Origin: Desulfobaculum xiamenense
Lineage (GTDB): Bacteria; Desulfobacterota; Desulfovibrionia; Desulfovibrionales; Desulfovibrionaceae
NCBI RefSeq assembly: GCF_011927665.1
Contig: NZ_JAATJA010000001.1
Span: forward strand, 291,019 to 355,018
Length of the DNA: 64,000 nucleotides
Direction of reading: 5' to 3'
The stretch's first letter is position 1. Each line of letters opens with the position of its first letter. The position numbers and the translations under genes were made by a program. This document shows positions 47,839-57,325 of the stretch, one piece after another. Below the pieces are notes generated by a model. It was not told where the DNA came from, did not search any database, and worked only from the letters and a program-made list of their open reading frames with translations.

Positions 47839-49707
47839 ATGATTTCGAGAACTCTCGGCCCTCTTCTTGCGATTCTGCTTCTTGCTAATGCCGCGTCCAT
47901 TGCCCATGCGCAGCCCGCGCCCGAGCCGAGGGCGGCGTGGGGCATGGGGCTCCACGCGCTGGCCATCGGCGGTGCCCCCGCGCTCCCTGCGGATTTCACG
48001 CATTTCCCCTATGCCAATCCGGACGCGCCTAAGGGCGGGACGTTGCGGCTTGCGGCCATAGGGACCTTCGACAGCTTTCATCCTTACATCGCACGCGGCA
48101 TTGCCGCCGCCGGGAACGGACTGCTTGCGGCCACGCTTACCACGTCCTCGCGCGATGAGCCTTTCACCCAGTATCCCTACGTCGCCAGAAGTTTCGACGT
48201 GCCCGAGGACCGTTCGCATGTCGTCTTCCATCTCGACCCCTCGGCGCGATTTTCCGATGGCGAGCCGGTGACCGCGGACGACGTGATATTCACCTTCGAT
48301 GCGCTGGTGAAGCAGGGCAGCCCCACCTACGCCAAGTACTACGAGGGCGTGTCCGGGGTGACGAAGCTTTCGGCCCATGCGGTGCGTTTCGACTTCCGCG
48401 AGCGTGGAAATCCCGAGCTGCCCGTCATCGCCGGGCAGTTGCCGGTTCTGCCGCGTCACTGGTGGCAGGGGCGGGACTTCGGCTCGCCCACCCTCGATGT
48501 GCCGCCGGGCTGCGGTCCGTACCGTGTGCGGGAATCGCGCACGGGCTACAGCGTTGAATACGAGCGCGTGGGGGACTGGTGGGGCGCAGCGCTTCCTGTG
48601 AATCGCGGCCGCTACAACTTCGACCGCATCCGCTACGACTACTACCGTGACAGGACCGTGTCCGCCGAGGCCTTCCGTGGTGGCGAGTTCGACTACCAGA
48701 TGGAGAACAGCGCCAAGGCGTGGGCGCAGGACTATCGCGGTCCGGCCATCGACGCTGGCCTTATCCGCTGCGAGACCATCGCCCACGAGCGCCCGGCCGG
48801 AATGCAGGGGCTGGTGTTCAACACCCGCAGGCTACAGTTCGCGGATCGCCGCGTGCGCGAGGCCCTGACCCTCGCCTTCGACTTCGAGTGGACGAACAGG
48901 ACACTGTTTTACAGTCAGTACACGCGCTGCGACAGCTACTTCTCCAATTCCGCCTTTGCCTCGCGCGAGGTGCCTAGCGGGGCCGAACTGGCGCTTCTGG
49001 AACCGTGGCGGGGAAGCCTTGCCCCCGAGGTGTTCGGTGAGCCGTGCGTGGCACCCACGGGCGACGGCTCCGGCCGTATCCGCGAGCGCTTGCGCCGGGC
49101 GCTGGCCCTCCTGACCGAGGCCGGATGGCGGCTTGAGGACGGCGTGCTGCGCGACGCGCAGGGCAGGCCTTTCGTTTTCGAGATGCTTCTGCGCTCGCCG
49201 AGTATGGAGCGCGTGGTGCTGCCCTACGCAAAGAACCTCGCCACGCTCGGCATCCGCATGGAGGTGTCCATGGCGGACGCCTCGCGCTATGTGCGGCGCA
49301 CCCGCTCCTTCGATTTCGACATGATCGTCTCCGTGATGCGCCAGTCCGATTCCCCGGGCAACGAGCAGCGTTTCATGTGGACCGCCGCCGCCGCGGACAC
49401 TCCGGGTTCGCGCAATCTGGCCGGAGTGAAGAGCCCCGTGGTCGATGACCTCGTGGAACACATCATCGCCGCGCGGGACAGGCAGTCCCTCGTCGCCGCT
49501 GTGCGCGCGCTGGACCGCGTGCTGCTGTGGGAACACTACGCGGTGCCGGGCTGGTACTGCCCTGTGGACCGTGTCGCGTACTGGGACAGGTTCGGCATGC
49601 TCGAACGCCACCCCTCGCGCGGTGTGGACATCTTCTCATGGTGGTACGACGAAGGCCGCGCGAAACGCATCGCCGAGGCCGGATTCGGCGCGGAGGCGAC
49701 GCTGTGA
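47839..49707 (+). CDS. yejA: YejA-type peptide-binding protein of ABC importer
   Basis: A 622-residue periplasmic family 5 solute-binding protein with a Sec signal peptide (residues 1-25). The opening HFPYANPDAPKGGTLRLAAIGTFDSFHPYI (shown in full only in part as NPDAPKGGTLRL) is typical of YejA rather than OppA. FSDGEPVTADDVIFTFD is the family 5 hallmark. YejABEF takes up oligopeptides, including microcin C in enterics. GTGA overlap with yejB. First gene of a ten-gene unit ending at 58489. Confidence 0.9.
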   Translation: MISRTLGPLLAILLLANAASIAHAQPAPEPRAAWGMGLHALAIGGAPALPADFTHFPYANPDAPKGGTLRLAAIGTFDSFHPYIARGIAAAGNGLLAATLTTSSRDEPFTQYPYVARSFDVPEDRSHVVFHLDPSARFSDGEPVTADDVIFTFDALVKQGSPTYAKYYEGVSGVTKLSAHAVRFDFRERGNPELPVIAGQLPVLPRHWWQGRDFGSPTLDVPPGCGPYRVRESRTGYSVEYERVGDWWGAALPVNRGRYNFDRIRYDYYRDRTVSAEAFRGGEFDYQMENSAKAWAQDYRGPAIDAGLIRCETIAHERPAGMQGLVFNTRRLQFADRRVREALTLAFDFEWTNRTLFYSQYTRCDSYFSNSAFASREVPSGAELALLEPWRGSLAPEVFGEPCVAPTGDGSGRIRERLRRALALLTEAGWRLEDGVLRDAQGRPFVFEMLLRSPSMERVVLPYAKNLATLGIRMEVSMADASRYVRRTRSFDFDMIVSVMRQSDSPGNEQRFMWTAAAADTPGSRNLAGVKSPVVDDLVEHIIAARDRQSLVAAVRALDRVLLWEHYAVPGWYCPVDRVAYWDRFGMLERHPSRGVDIFSWWYDEGRAKRIAEAGFGAEATL

Positions 49708-50807
49708 CCGCGTACGCGCTGCGACGGCTGGCGCTGGTGGTGCCCACGCTGCTTGGCATCATGGCCCTCAATTTCTTCATCATCCAGACCGCACCGGGCG
49801 GGCCGGTGGACCAGTTCCTCGCACGGCTCTCCGGGGAGGACTCGGGCGTCATGGAGCGCATTGGCGGCGAATCCGGCGATGGTATCGCCACCGCTGTCGA
49901 TGACGCTTCCGGTGCAGTGCACACCGTGACGCGGGGCGTGTCTGCGGAGCTGATCCGCAAGGTGGAACTGCTCTATGGTTTCGACCGGCCCGTGCACGAG
50001 CGCTTCGTGAAGATGCTCGGCGACTATGCGTGCTTCGACTTCGGGGATAGCTTCTTCAAGGGCCGTAGCGTGACCGGGCTGTTGTGGGACAGCCTGCCCG
50101 TGTCCGTGTCGCTTGGGGTGTGGAGCACGCTCATCATCTATCTCGTGTCCATCCCGCTTGGTATCCGCAAGGCCGTACGCCACGGCAGCCGCTTCGACGC
50201 CGTCACGGGCATCGCCGTGGTGGTGGGCAACGCCGTGCCGGTGTTTCTGTTCGCCATCGCGCTGGTGGTGCTGTTCGCCGGTGGGAGCTACTTCAAGTGG
50301 TTTCCGCTGCGTGGGCTGGTTTCGCCCGGCTTCGAGGATATGACGACATGGGGCCGCATCGCGGACTACGCATCGCATCTGGCGCTACCCATCACGGCCA
50401 TGGTCATCGGCGGCTTCGCCACGCTGACCATGCTGACCAAGAACTCCTTCCTCGACGAGATAGGCAGGCTGTACGTGGTGGCCGCCCGGGCGCGAGGGCT
50501 CACGGAGCGCCGCGTGCTGTACGGGCACATCTTCCGCAACGCCATGCTCATCGTCATTTCGGGTTTCCCGGCGGCCTTCGTGCACATGTTCTTCACGGGG
50601 TCACTGCTCATCGAGGTTATATTCTCACTGAACGGGTTGGGGCTTCTCGGCTTCGAGGCCGCCATGCAGCGCGACTATCCAGTCATGTTCGCGACGCTGT
50701 ACATGTTCACCCTTATCGGGCTGGTGACCAAGCTCGCCTGCGACCTCACCTACATGTTCATCGACCCGCGCATCGACTTCGAACGCAGAGGGGGTGCCCA
50801 TGCCTAG
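49704..50807 (+). CDS. yejB: YejB-type ABC permease
   Basis: A 367-residue inner-membrane permease. It starts TAYALRRLALVVPTLLGIMALNFFIIQ (in part), followed by TAPGGPVDQFLARL, the YejB form of the DppB/OppB opening. The EAA-like loop AARARGLTERRVLYGHIFRNA and the C-terminal DLTYMFIDPRIDFE are present. Start is GTG overlapping the yejA stop. Works with YejE, YejF and YejA in peptide import. Confidence 0.92.
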   Translation: MTAYALRRLALVVPTLLGIMALNFFIIQTAPGGPVDQFLARLSGEDSGVMERIGGESGDGIATAVDDASGAVHTVTRGVSAELIRKVELLYGFDRPVHERFVKMLGDYACFDFGDSFFKGRSVTGLLWDSLPVSVSLGVWSTLIIYLVSIPLGIRKAVRHGSRFDAVTGIAVVVGNAVPVFLFAIALVVLFAGGSYFKWFPLRGLVSPGFEDMTTWGRIADYASHLALPITAMVIGGFATLTMLTKNSFLDEIGRLYVVAARARGLTERRVLYGHIFRNAMLIVISGFPAAFVHMFFTGSLLIEVIFSLNGLGLLGFEAAMQRDYPVMFATLYMFTLIGLVTKLACDLTYMFIDPRIDFERRGGAHA

Positions 50808-51831
50808 GCTTTCCCCTCTGTGCAGACGGCGGTTGGCGAATTTCCGGGCCAATCGGCGCGGCTTCTGGTCGCTTGTCGTCTTCGTCGTGCTTTTCGCGGT
50901 GTCCCTTGGGGCGGAATTCGTCGCCAACGACAGGCCGTTTGTCGTCTCCTACCGGGGCGAACTGCATATGCCGGTCTTCGTCGACTATTCGGAGCGTCAG
51001 TTCGGCGGGGACTTCGACGTGCCCGCCGATTACCGCGACCCCTACATCATCGAAAACATTGAGGCGCAGGGCTGGATGCTGTGGCCGCCTATCCGCTTCG
51101 CCGACGACACCATCGATTTCGACCTGCCCGGTCCCGCGCCGCAGCCGCCGTCGGCCCGGCACTGGCTCGGTACGGACGATCAGGGACGCGACCTTGTGGC
51201 ACGGCTGCTGTACGGCTTTCGCGTGTCGGTGCTTTTCGGGCTGCTGCTGACGCTGTTCAGCACGGTCATCGGCGTCTGCGCCGGGGCGGTGCAGGGCTAC
51301 CACGGCGGCCGCGTGGACATGATCGGCCAGCGGTTCATGGAAATATGGTCCGGCATGCCGGTGCTCTATCTGCTTATCATCCTCGCGGACATGATCCGTC
51401 CCGGATTCTGGTGGCTCCTTGGCATCATGCTGCTGTTTAGCTGGATGTCCCTCGTCGGTGTGGTGCGCGCGGAGTTCCTGCGCGGGCGCAATCTCGACTA
51501 CGTCCGCGCCGCGCGGGCCATGGGCGTGAGCGATTCCATCATCATGTTCCGCCACATCCTGCCCAACGCCATGGTCGCGGGCCTGACCTTCCTGCCTTTC
51601 GTTCTCAACGGGGCCATCGGCACGCTTACCTCGCTGGATTTCCTCGGCTTCGGCATGCCGCCCGGCTCGCCGTCCCTCGGGGAACTTCTCTCGCAGGGCA
51701 AGGCGAACCTGCATGCGCCGTGGATTGGGCTGTCCGCCTTCGTGGTGCTCTCGACCCTTTTGACCCTTCTCGTATTCATCGGCGAGGCCGCGCGCGACGC
51801 CCTCGACCCCAACAGGAGCGCAGATCTGTGA
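50800..51831 (+). CDS. yejE: YejE-type ABC permease
   Basis: A 343-residue permease with the YejE-specific N terminus: RANRRGFWSLVVFVVLF, AEFVANDRPFVVSYRGELHMPVF (in part) and a long periplasmic loop. The C-terminal BPD_transp domain holds ARHWLGTDDQGRDLVARLLYG and the EAA loop AARAMGVSDSIIMFRHILPNA. ATG at 50800 overlaps yejB and has an AGGGGG site; an upstream GTG at 50794 is less likely. Partner of YejB. Confidence 0.92.
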   Translation: MPRLSPLCRRRLANFRANRRGFWSLVVFVVLFAVSLGAEFVANDRPFVVSYRGELHMPVFVDYSERQFGGDFDVPADYRDPYIIENIEAQGWMLWPPIRFADDTIDFDLPGPAPQPPSARHWLGTDDQGRDLVARLLYGFRVSVLFGLLLTLFSTVIGVCAGAVQGYHGGRVDMIGQRFMEIWSGMPVLYLLIILADMIRPGFWWLLGIMLLFSWMSLVGVVRAEFLRGRNLDYVRAARAMGVSDSIIMFRHILPNAMVAGLTFLPFVLNGAIGTLTSLDFLGFGMPPGSPSLGELLSQGKANLHAPWIGLSAFVVLSTLLTLLVFIGEAARDALDPNRSADL

Positions 51832-53447
51832 AGCATTCCTCAATATTGAGCGTGCGCGGGCTTGGCGTACGTTTCGGCCGCTCAGTGGCCGTGGACGACG
51901 TGTCCCTCGACGTCCTTCCCGGCGAAACCATGGCCCTTGTTGGCGAATCCGGCTCGGGCAAGTCGGTCACCGCGCGTGCGGTCATGGGGCTTCTGCCTCC
52001 GCAGGCGCGTGTGGTGTCCGGGGCGGTCTCCCTTGATGGCGTGGACGTCCTCTCGGCTTCTGCGGCCGAGTTGCGGCGGCTGCGCGGCGGAGTGGCGGCC
52101 ATGGTCTTTCAGGAGCCGCGTCCGAGCCTCAACCCTCTGCACACCGTGGAAAAGCTCATCGGCGAAACCCTGCGCTGGCAGAAGGGCCTTGCCGGAGCCG
52201 CCGCGCGCTCGCGCATGCTGGAACTGTTGGACATGGTGGGCATGGACCAGCCGCGTAACTACCTCACCGCCTACCCCCACGAACTGTCGGGCGGTCAGTG
52301 CCAGCGTGTGATGATCGCCTCCGCTCTCGCCGGGGAGCCGAAGCTCCTCATCGCCGACGAGCCGACAACCGCGCTCGATGTGACCGTGCAGCGCCAGATT
52401 CTGGACCTCATGGCCGATCTGACCCGGCGGCTGTCCATGAGTGTCTTGCTCATCAGTCACGATTTGGGACTGGTGCATCACTACGCGGACCGCGCCTACG
52501 TGATGCGCCATGGGCGCGTGATGGAGGAGGGCGGCGTGGACCGCCTCTTCACCGCGCCCCGGCACGAGTACACGCGAAGCCTCGTATCCGCTGGTGCGCA
52601 GGGTGCGCCCGCCGTCCTAGGCAGCGAGCCGGAGCCGATACTCGACGTGCGCGACCTGAAGGTGTGGTTTCCAGTGCGCAAGGGGCTTCTGCGGCGCACG
52701 GCGGGCCATGTGAAGGCTGTGGACGGAGTGTCCTTCCAACTGCGCCGGGGCGAGTGCCTCGGGCTGGTGGGCGAGTCCGGTTCCGGCAAGACCACCCTTG
52801 GCATGGCCGTGCTGCGTCTGCTGCGCGGTCAGGGCCGCGTGCGCTTTCGCGGGGAGGAACTGACCGCCCTCGCCGAGCGGGACATGCGGCCTCTGCGGCG
52901 GAGGCTTCAGGTCGTCTTTCAGGACCCCTTCGGCTCGCTCAGCCCGCGTATGTGTGTGGAGGACATCGTGGCCGAGGGACTTTTTGCCCATGGTCACCCC
53001 ACGCACGAGGAGGCCACGCGCAGGGTCTGCACCGCGCTGGACGAGGTGGGGCTCGATCCCGCTCTTCGTCATCGCTACCCGCACGAGTTTTCCGGCGGTC
53101 AGCGTCAGCGCATCGCCATTGCCCGTGCGCTGGTCCTGCGGCCGGAACTGCTCGTACTGGACGAGCCGACGTCCTCACTGGACAGAAGCGTGCAGTTTCA
53201 GGTCATCGACCTGCTGCGTGACCTTCAGTGCCAGCGGGGGCTGGGCTACCTTTTCATCACGCATGACCTGCATCTGACACAGGCGTTCTGCCACAGGGTT
53301 CTCGTGATGCGCGACGGACGGATTGTCGAATCCGGAGCGACGCGCGAGGTGTTCGCCAATCCGCGGCACCAGTACACGCGGACCCTCGTGGACGCTGCAG
53401 CCGTATGCGGGGGATTCGACGAATTGCAATCACGACGCACCGCGTAG
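51828..53447 (+). CDS. yejF: YejF-type ABC ATPase with two nucleotide-binding domains
   Basis: A 539-residue double ATPase. Domain 1: Walker [11 protein letters not shown], signature [12 protein letters not shown], Walker [13 protein letters not shown]. Domain 2 (from about residue 270): Walker [12 protein letters not shown], signature [15 protein letters not shown], Walker [13 protein letters not shown]. Both domains look active. Start is GTG with AGGAG 9 bp upstream, overlapping the yejE stop by 4 bp. The next gene follows after 17 bp, so the importer and the TonB energiser share a transcript. Confidence 0.94.
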   Translation: MKHSSILSVRGLGVRFGRSVAVDDVSLDVLPGETMALVGESGSGKSVTARAVMGLLPPQARVVSGAVSLDGVDVLSASAAELRRLRGGVAAMVFQEPRPSLNPLHTVEKLIGETLRWQKGLAGAAARSRMLELLDMVGMDQPRNYLTAYPHELSGGQCQRVMIASALAGEPKLLIADEPTTALDVTVQRQILDLMADLTRRLSMSVLLISHDLGLVHHYADRAYVMRHGRVMEEGGVDRLFTAPRHEYTRSLVSAGAQGAPAVLGSEPEPILDVRDLKVWFPVRKGLLRRTAGHVKAVDGVSFQLRRGECLGLVGESGSGKTTLGMAVLRLLRGQGRVRFRGEELTALAERDMRPLRRRLQVVFQDPFGSLSPRMCVEDIVAEGLFAHGHPTHEEATRRVCTALDEVGLDPALRHRYPHEFSGGQRQRIAIARALVLRPELLVLDEPTSSLDRSVQFQVIDLLRDLQCQRGLGYLFITHDLHLTQAFCHRVLVMRDGRIVESGATREVFANPRHQYTRTLVDAAAVCGGFDELQSRRTA

Positions 53448-53464
53448 ACATCAAGGAATACGAA

Positions 53465-54235
53465 ATGAAGAGAGACATAGTTGGACCCATCCGAACCATC
53501 GCGCTGTGCGCGGGGCTTGTGGCGGGAGCGTGCGGATTCGCGCACGCCTCGTCCGACGCCGCGGAGGGCATGGTTCGGGAGGCCATAGACGTGGAAGTGG
53601 CCGCGCAGAAGGACAACGAACGCTGGCAGGCGCGCCGCGCCGCCATGGTTGACGAGATCAGACGGCTGGAAAGCGAGAACCTGTGGTTTTCCTTCCAAGA
53701 GCGGAAGTACGAGCGACAGGTCGGCGAGCTCAAGGGGCGGCTGGAGGAACTGGAGCGCACCCGCGAGGAGTTGGACACCATAGAGCGCGGACTCGAACCG
53801 TATCTCTACGATCTGGTGGACGGCTTCGCCGCCTTCGTGCGGGACGACCTGCCCTTCCTCGGGGAGGAACGCACCCGGCGTGTGGATTTCCTTCAGGCGA
53901 CGCTCGACGATCATGAGTTGAGCCTCGGCGAGAAGCTGCGCCGCATATTCGAGGCGCTGGAAGTGGAAAGCGCCTATGGCCGTAGCGCCGAGGTATCGAC
54001 CGAGAGCGTGAGCCTCGATGGTCGCCCCGCGCATGTCACGGTGGTCCGGGCCGGACGCCTTGGCCTGTACTGCCTGACGCCTGACGGCGAAAGCGCCGGT
54101 CGTTACGACGCGGCCAAGGGTGGGTTTGTGACGCTTCCCGACGGATACGCCCGTAGCGTGGCGCATCTTCGCGACATGATCGGGACGGGCCGCTTTACGG
54201 AACTCGTGGCGTTGCCGCTTCAGGAGGTGCGCTGA
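53465..54235 (+). CDS. DUF3450 periplasmic coiled-coil protein
   Basis: A 256-residue protein with a signal peptide (residues 1-28) and an N-terminal coiled coil (about 35-110, rich in EER/KLE heptads). The DUF3450 core follows, with LVDGFAAFVRDDLPFLGEERTRR and LGEKLRRIFEALEVESAYGRS (in part). DUF3450 proteins nearly always precede TtpC-ExbB-ExbD-TonB sets and are thought to support that machine at the periplasmic side. AAGGA precedes the ATG; one-base overlap with the next gene. Confidence 0.9.
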   Translation: MKRDIVGPIRTIALCAGLVAGACGFAHASSDAAEGMVREAIDVEVAAQKDNERWQARRAAMVDEIRRLESENLWFSFQERKYERQVGELKGRLEELERTREELDTIERGLEPYLYDLVDGFAAFVRDDLPFLGEERTRRVDFLQATLDDHELSLGEKLRRIFEALEVESAYGRSAEVSTESVSLDGRPAHVTVVRAGRLGLYCLTPDGESAGRYDAAKGGFVTLPDGYARSVAHLRDMIGTGRFTELVALPLQEVR

Positions 54236-55644
54236 TGCGTGCTGTCATCATGTGCATGGCGCTTTGGCTGTTGGCATTGCCCGCCATGGCTCAGCCTGTG
54301 AACTCCGCCGGTCAGGCCGGAAAATGGAATGAAGCTGTGCGCGAGGTCACCGTCCTGCGCGACGCATCCCGAGCCGACGCCGACCAGACGAAACGGACCG
54401 TGCGCGAGGAGCGCGAGGCTCTTTCTGCGGAACTGGCCCGTCTGCGTGCGGAGCATGCCGAGCGGGAGCGGGCCTGTGATGCGCTCGTGGCGGAGTTCGA
54501 TGCTCTCGTGAAGCGCGAGGACGCCATGCGTCGCGCCCTGGAGGACCGTCGTCAGGAGATGCAGCTTATCGAGGGCACGGTGCGTGGTGCGGCGCGGCAG
54601 ATGCGCGAGCGCGCGCTCAATAGCCCGGTTACCGCCGAGCGGCCCGAGCGCCTGCCCACTCTGGATTCCCTGCTTGAGACCGGGCGCTTTCCCGGCCTTG
54701 CCGGTATCCGGAGCCTCGCGGATATGTTTCTGGACGAGATGAAGGCCGCCGGCGAGGTGACCAAGCGGCAGGGTGCGTGGATAGCCGAGGACGGCAGCGA
54801 GCGAACCGGAACCGTGGTCCGGCTGGGCGCGCTTGGCGCGGCCTATCTCGGCGAGGACGGCGCGGGCTTTCTGCGTCCCGCCGCGGACGGCGCGCTTGAG
54901 GCCGTACCCGGCGACCTCGACGGCGCGGTGCGAGCCATGCGGCGCTTCGCCGAAGGTGAGCGCCCGGACGCGCCGCTCGATTTCTCCGGTGGCGAGGTCT
55001 TTCGACGCTTCGAGACCGGCAACGGCATCCTTGCCATGCTTGGGAGCGGCGGATTCCTCGTCTGGCCCATCCTGCTCGTCGGCGTGTTGGGGCTGGGGTT
55101 GGCCTGCGAACGCTTCTGGACGCTGTGGCGCATTCGCGTGTGTCGGGAATGCCGCATGAACAAGGCCTTCGTCTGGGCGGGACGCGGCGACATCGAGAAG
55201 TGCGCGTCGTGCCTCGGCACCAAGGGCAGCACGCCCACCTGCCGGGTGCTCAGCCACGTCATCCTGCATTCTGGCGGAACCCTCGTCAGCATGGAGAAGG
55301 GCCTTCAGGAGGCCATCCTTCAGGAACTGCCCAAGCTCGAACGCTTCCTGCCGACCATGAGCATTCTTGCCGCCGTGGCTCCGCTTCTGGGCCTTCTGGG
55401 TACGGTGACCGGCATGATCGACACCTTTCAGGTCATCACCGTGTTCGGCGCGGGCGATGCGCGGATGATGTCCGGTGGCATCTCCGAGGCGCTCATCACC
55501 ACGCAGCTTGGCCTTGCCGTGGCCGTGCCGCTGACGCTGGTGCATCATTTCCTCGAACGCAAGGTGGACCGCATCGTCGCGGACATGGAGGAGAAGGGCA
55601 CCACGCTGGTGGCGCGTCTCGTTTCCGCCGGAGGTGGACGATGA
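54235..55644 (+). CDS. TtpC-like MotA/TolQ/ExbB-family protein
   Basis: A 469-residue protein of the kind needed with TonB2-type systems in Vibrio. Signal peptide (1-19), periplasmic coiled coil (about 30-130), then three membrane helices: about 273-292, then the proton-channel core AAVAPLLGLLGTVTGMIDTF (380-399) and GISEALITTQLGLAVAVPL (415-433). The cytoplasmic loop after TM1 contains CREC (303-306) and CASC (323-326) plus Cys336, which is unusual. It overlaps DUF3450 and ExbB genes by 1 and 4 bp. Confidence 0.88.
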   Translation: MRAVIMCMALWLLALPAMAQPVNSAGQAGKWNEAVREVTVLRDASRADADQTKRTVREEREALSAELARLRAEHAERERACDALVAEFDALVKREDAMRRALEDRRQEMQLIEGTVRGAARQMRERALNSPVTAERPERLPTLDSLLETGRFPGLAGIRSLADMFLDEMKAAGEVTKRQGAWIAEDGSERTGTVVRLGALGAAYLGEDGAGFLRPAADGALEAVPGDLDGAVRAMRRFAEGERPDAPLDFSGGEVFRRFETGNGILAMLGSGGFLVWPILLVGVLGLGLACERFWTLWRIRVCRECRMNKAFVWAGRGDIEKCASCLGTKGSTPTCRVLSHVILHSGGTLVSMEKGLQEAILQELPKLERFLPTMSILAAVAPLLGLLGTVTGMIDTFQVITVFGAGDARMMSGGISEALITTQLGLAVAVPLTLVHHFLERKVDRIVADMEEKGTTLVARLVSAGGGR

Positions 55645-56225
55645 GCCTCGTCGGCCTGGTTCAGGCACACCTCGCGAGCGGCGGTGTGGTCATGGTGCCC
55701 ATTGTGGCGCTCTCCCTCGTCATGTGGTGGCTCATCTTCCTCAAGGCGCGTGAACTGTTCGGGTTTCTGCGGCCGCGCTGCACGTCGCGCGGCGGGTGCG
55801 GGTATGGTGGCGCGGGCTGGAAAAAGGCCATCGCACGCGACTATCTCCGTAGCCGCTCCGGCTGCGAGGAGCTGGACGTCGAACTGTGTCGGGTGCTGGT
55901 TTCCCGCCACGCCGCGCGTGCGGAGAAGGGCATTCCCACGATCCTCGTGCTTGCCGCGGTGGCTCCGCTTCTGGGGCTTCTGGGGACAGTCTCCGGCATG
56001 ATCGGTACCTTCGATGTCATCGCGGAGTTCGGCACCGGCAACGCCAGAGGGCTTGCAAGCGGCATCTCGCAGGCGCTCATCACCACCCAGAGCGGGCTCA
56101 TGGTGGCCGTGCCGGGCATGGTGGCGGGCGGGTTGCTGTATCGCATGTCCGTACGGCTGCGGCGGCGCATGGAACTTTTCCTCGGTGCCGTGGAGCGCGG
56201 TTGCGCGCGGGAGGTGACGGCATGA
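55641..56225 (+). CDS. exbB: ExbB-type biopolymer transport protein
   Basis: A 194-residue proton-channel subunit that, with ExbD, energises TonB from the proton-motive force. TM1 is about residues 13-33, and TM2/TM3 are around AAVAPLLGLLGTVSGMIGTF and GISQALITTQSGLMVAVPGM. It is short compared with E. coli ExbB (244). The loop after TM1 is Gly/Cys-rich (RCTSRGGCGYGGAG). Start overlaps the TtpC stop by 4 bp with GGAGGTG upstream. Confidence 0.92.
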   Translation: MSLVGLVQAHLASGGVVMVPIVALSLVMWWLIFLKARELFGFLRPRCTSRGGCGYGGAGWKKAIARDYLRSRSGCEELDVELCRVLVSRHAARAEKGIPTILVLAAVAPLLGLLGTVSGMIGTFDVIAEFGTGNARGLASGISQALITTQSGLMVAVPGMVAGGLLYRMSVRLRRRMELFLGAVERGCAREVTA

Positions 56226-56638
56226 GCGCCTACTGCTCCCCCTATCGTAGACGGCGCGGAAAGCCGTCCGGGATCGACATGACCCCGCTCATCGACATGG
56301 TGTTCATCCTGCTCATCTTCTTCATCGTGACCACGAGTTTCGTGAAGGAATCCGGTGTGGACGTGGAGCGCCCCGTGGCCAACACCGCCGTTCGCAAGGA
56401 GAACGTCAGCGTGGTGGTGGGCGTGGATGCGCAGGGCGTGGTCTGGCTGGACGGGAAGAGCATGGACATTCGCTCCGTGCGTCCGTGGATGGAGCATTTC
56501 CTCGCGCAGACTCCCGAGGGCGCGGTGATGGTGGCTGCGGACGCGCATGCGGAGTCCGGCGTGCTCATCCGTGTGCTGGACGCCTGTCGCGAGGCCGGAG
56601 TGAAGAACGTGAGCGTTGCCGCGCGGAGGCCGAGTTGA
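56222..56638 (+). CDS. exbD: ExbD-type biopolymer transport protein
   Basis: A 138-residue protein with one N-terminal helix, DMTPLIDMVFILLIFFIVTTSF, containing Asp25, the conserved proton-carrying residue of ExbD. A periplasmic domain follows (NVSVVVGVDAQGVVWLDGK). Overlaps exbB and tonB by 4 bp each. It forms the ExbB-ExbD motor. Confidence 0.94.
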   Translation: MSAYCSPYRRRRGKPSGIDMTPLIDMVFILLIFFIVTTSFVKESGVDVERPVANTAVRKENVSVVVGVDAQGVVWLDGKSMDIRSVRPWMEHFLAQTPEGAVMVAADAHAESGVLIRVLDACREAGVKNVSVAARRPS

Positions 56639-57321
56639 CCGCTGCAAAAGGAATGCGCTGGGCGACCTGCGGGCTGTGCGCTCTGCTGGTGAACGCGGCG
56701 CTGTTCATCCTGCCGCTTCTGGTGGCGAATCCGGAACTTCCTGATGAAGCTCCGGACAATCTGGGCGCTGTGCGGCTTTCGGCCCTGACGACGCCACGGA
56801 CCGAGACCAGCGAGCAGAACGCCGCCGATACGCCTCGTCCGGAAACGCTCCAAGAGATCATGCCCCGCGAGACCTTCGACACGGCCGAGGCCGTGGAGCA
56901 GCCGAAGCTCGATTTCGATCTGCCGCAGGTGGAGTTCGACATCAATCCCGCGTTGGCCGAGGGCATGGCCGTTCCCGCCGTGTCCGCCGGAGCGGAGCTT
57001 GCCGCGCCTGCGGCGCTTCCCGCCGGGGGAGCGCTGGCCATCGGCGAATTGGACGAGCGTCCGGCGCTACTCTTCGCGCCGGAACCGCCGTACCCCATGC
57101 AGGCCAAACGGCGCGGGCTGGCCGGATGCGTTCGTGCGCGGCTTCTGGTGGACGAGCGGGGCAACGTGGCGCGTGTGGAGATCGTGGATGGAGAGAATTC
57201 GGACGTCTTCGCGCAGAGCGTTAGAATCACGCTTGAGCGTTGGCGCTTTCGTCCCGGCAGCAAGGATGGTCGTCCCGTGTGCTGGACGGCCATTGTGCCT
57301 GTGACTTTCGACAGGGAGTAG
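56635..57321 (+). CDS. tonB: TonB family protein
   Basis: A 228-residue TonB. N-terminal helix about residues 13-34 (CALLVNAALFILPLLV), a Pro/Glu-rich linker that is short and lacks long X-Pro repeats, and the C-terminal TonB domain with EPPYPMQAKRRGLAGCVRARLLVDERGNV (shown in part as YPMQAKRRGL) and ERWRFRPG. It spans the periplasm and contacts receptor TonB boxes. Start is TTG with GGAGG upstream and overlapping exbD; an ATG at 56653 is the alternative. Likely dedicated to the receptor at 41980-44454. Confidence 0.88.
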   Translation: MTAAKGMRWATCGLCALLVNAALFILPLLVANPELPDEAPDNLGAVRLSALTTPRTETSEQNAADTPRPETLQEIMPRETFDTAEAVEQPKLDFDLPQVEFDINPALAEGMAVPAVSAGAELAAPAALPAGGALAIGELDERPALLFAPEPPYPMQAKRRGLAGCVRARLLVDERGNVARVEIVDGENSDVFAQSVRITLERWRFRPGSKDGRPVCWTAIVPVTFDRE

Positions 57322-57325
57322 GCCT

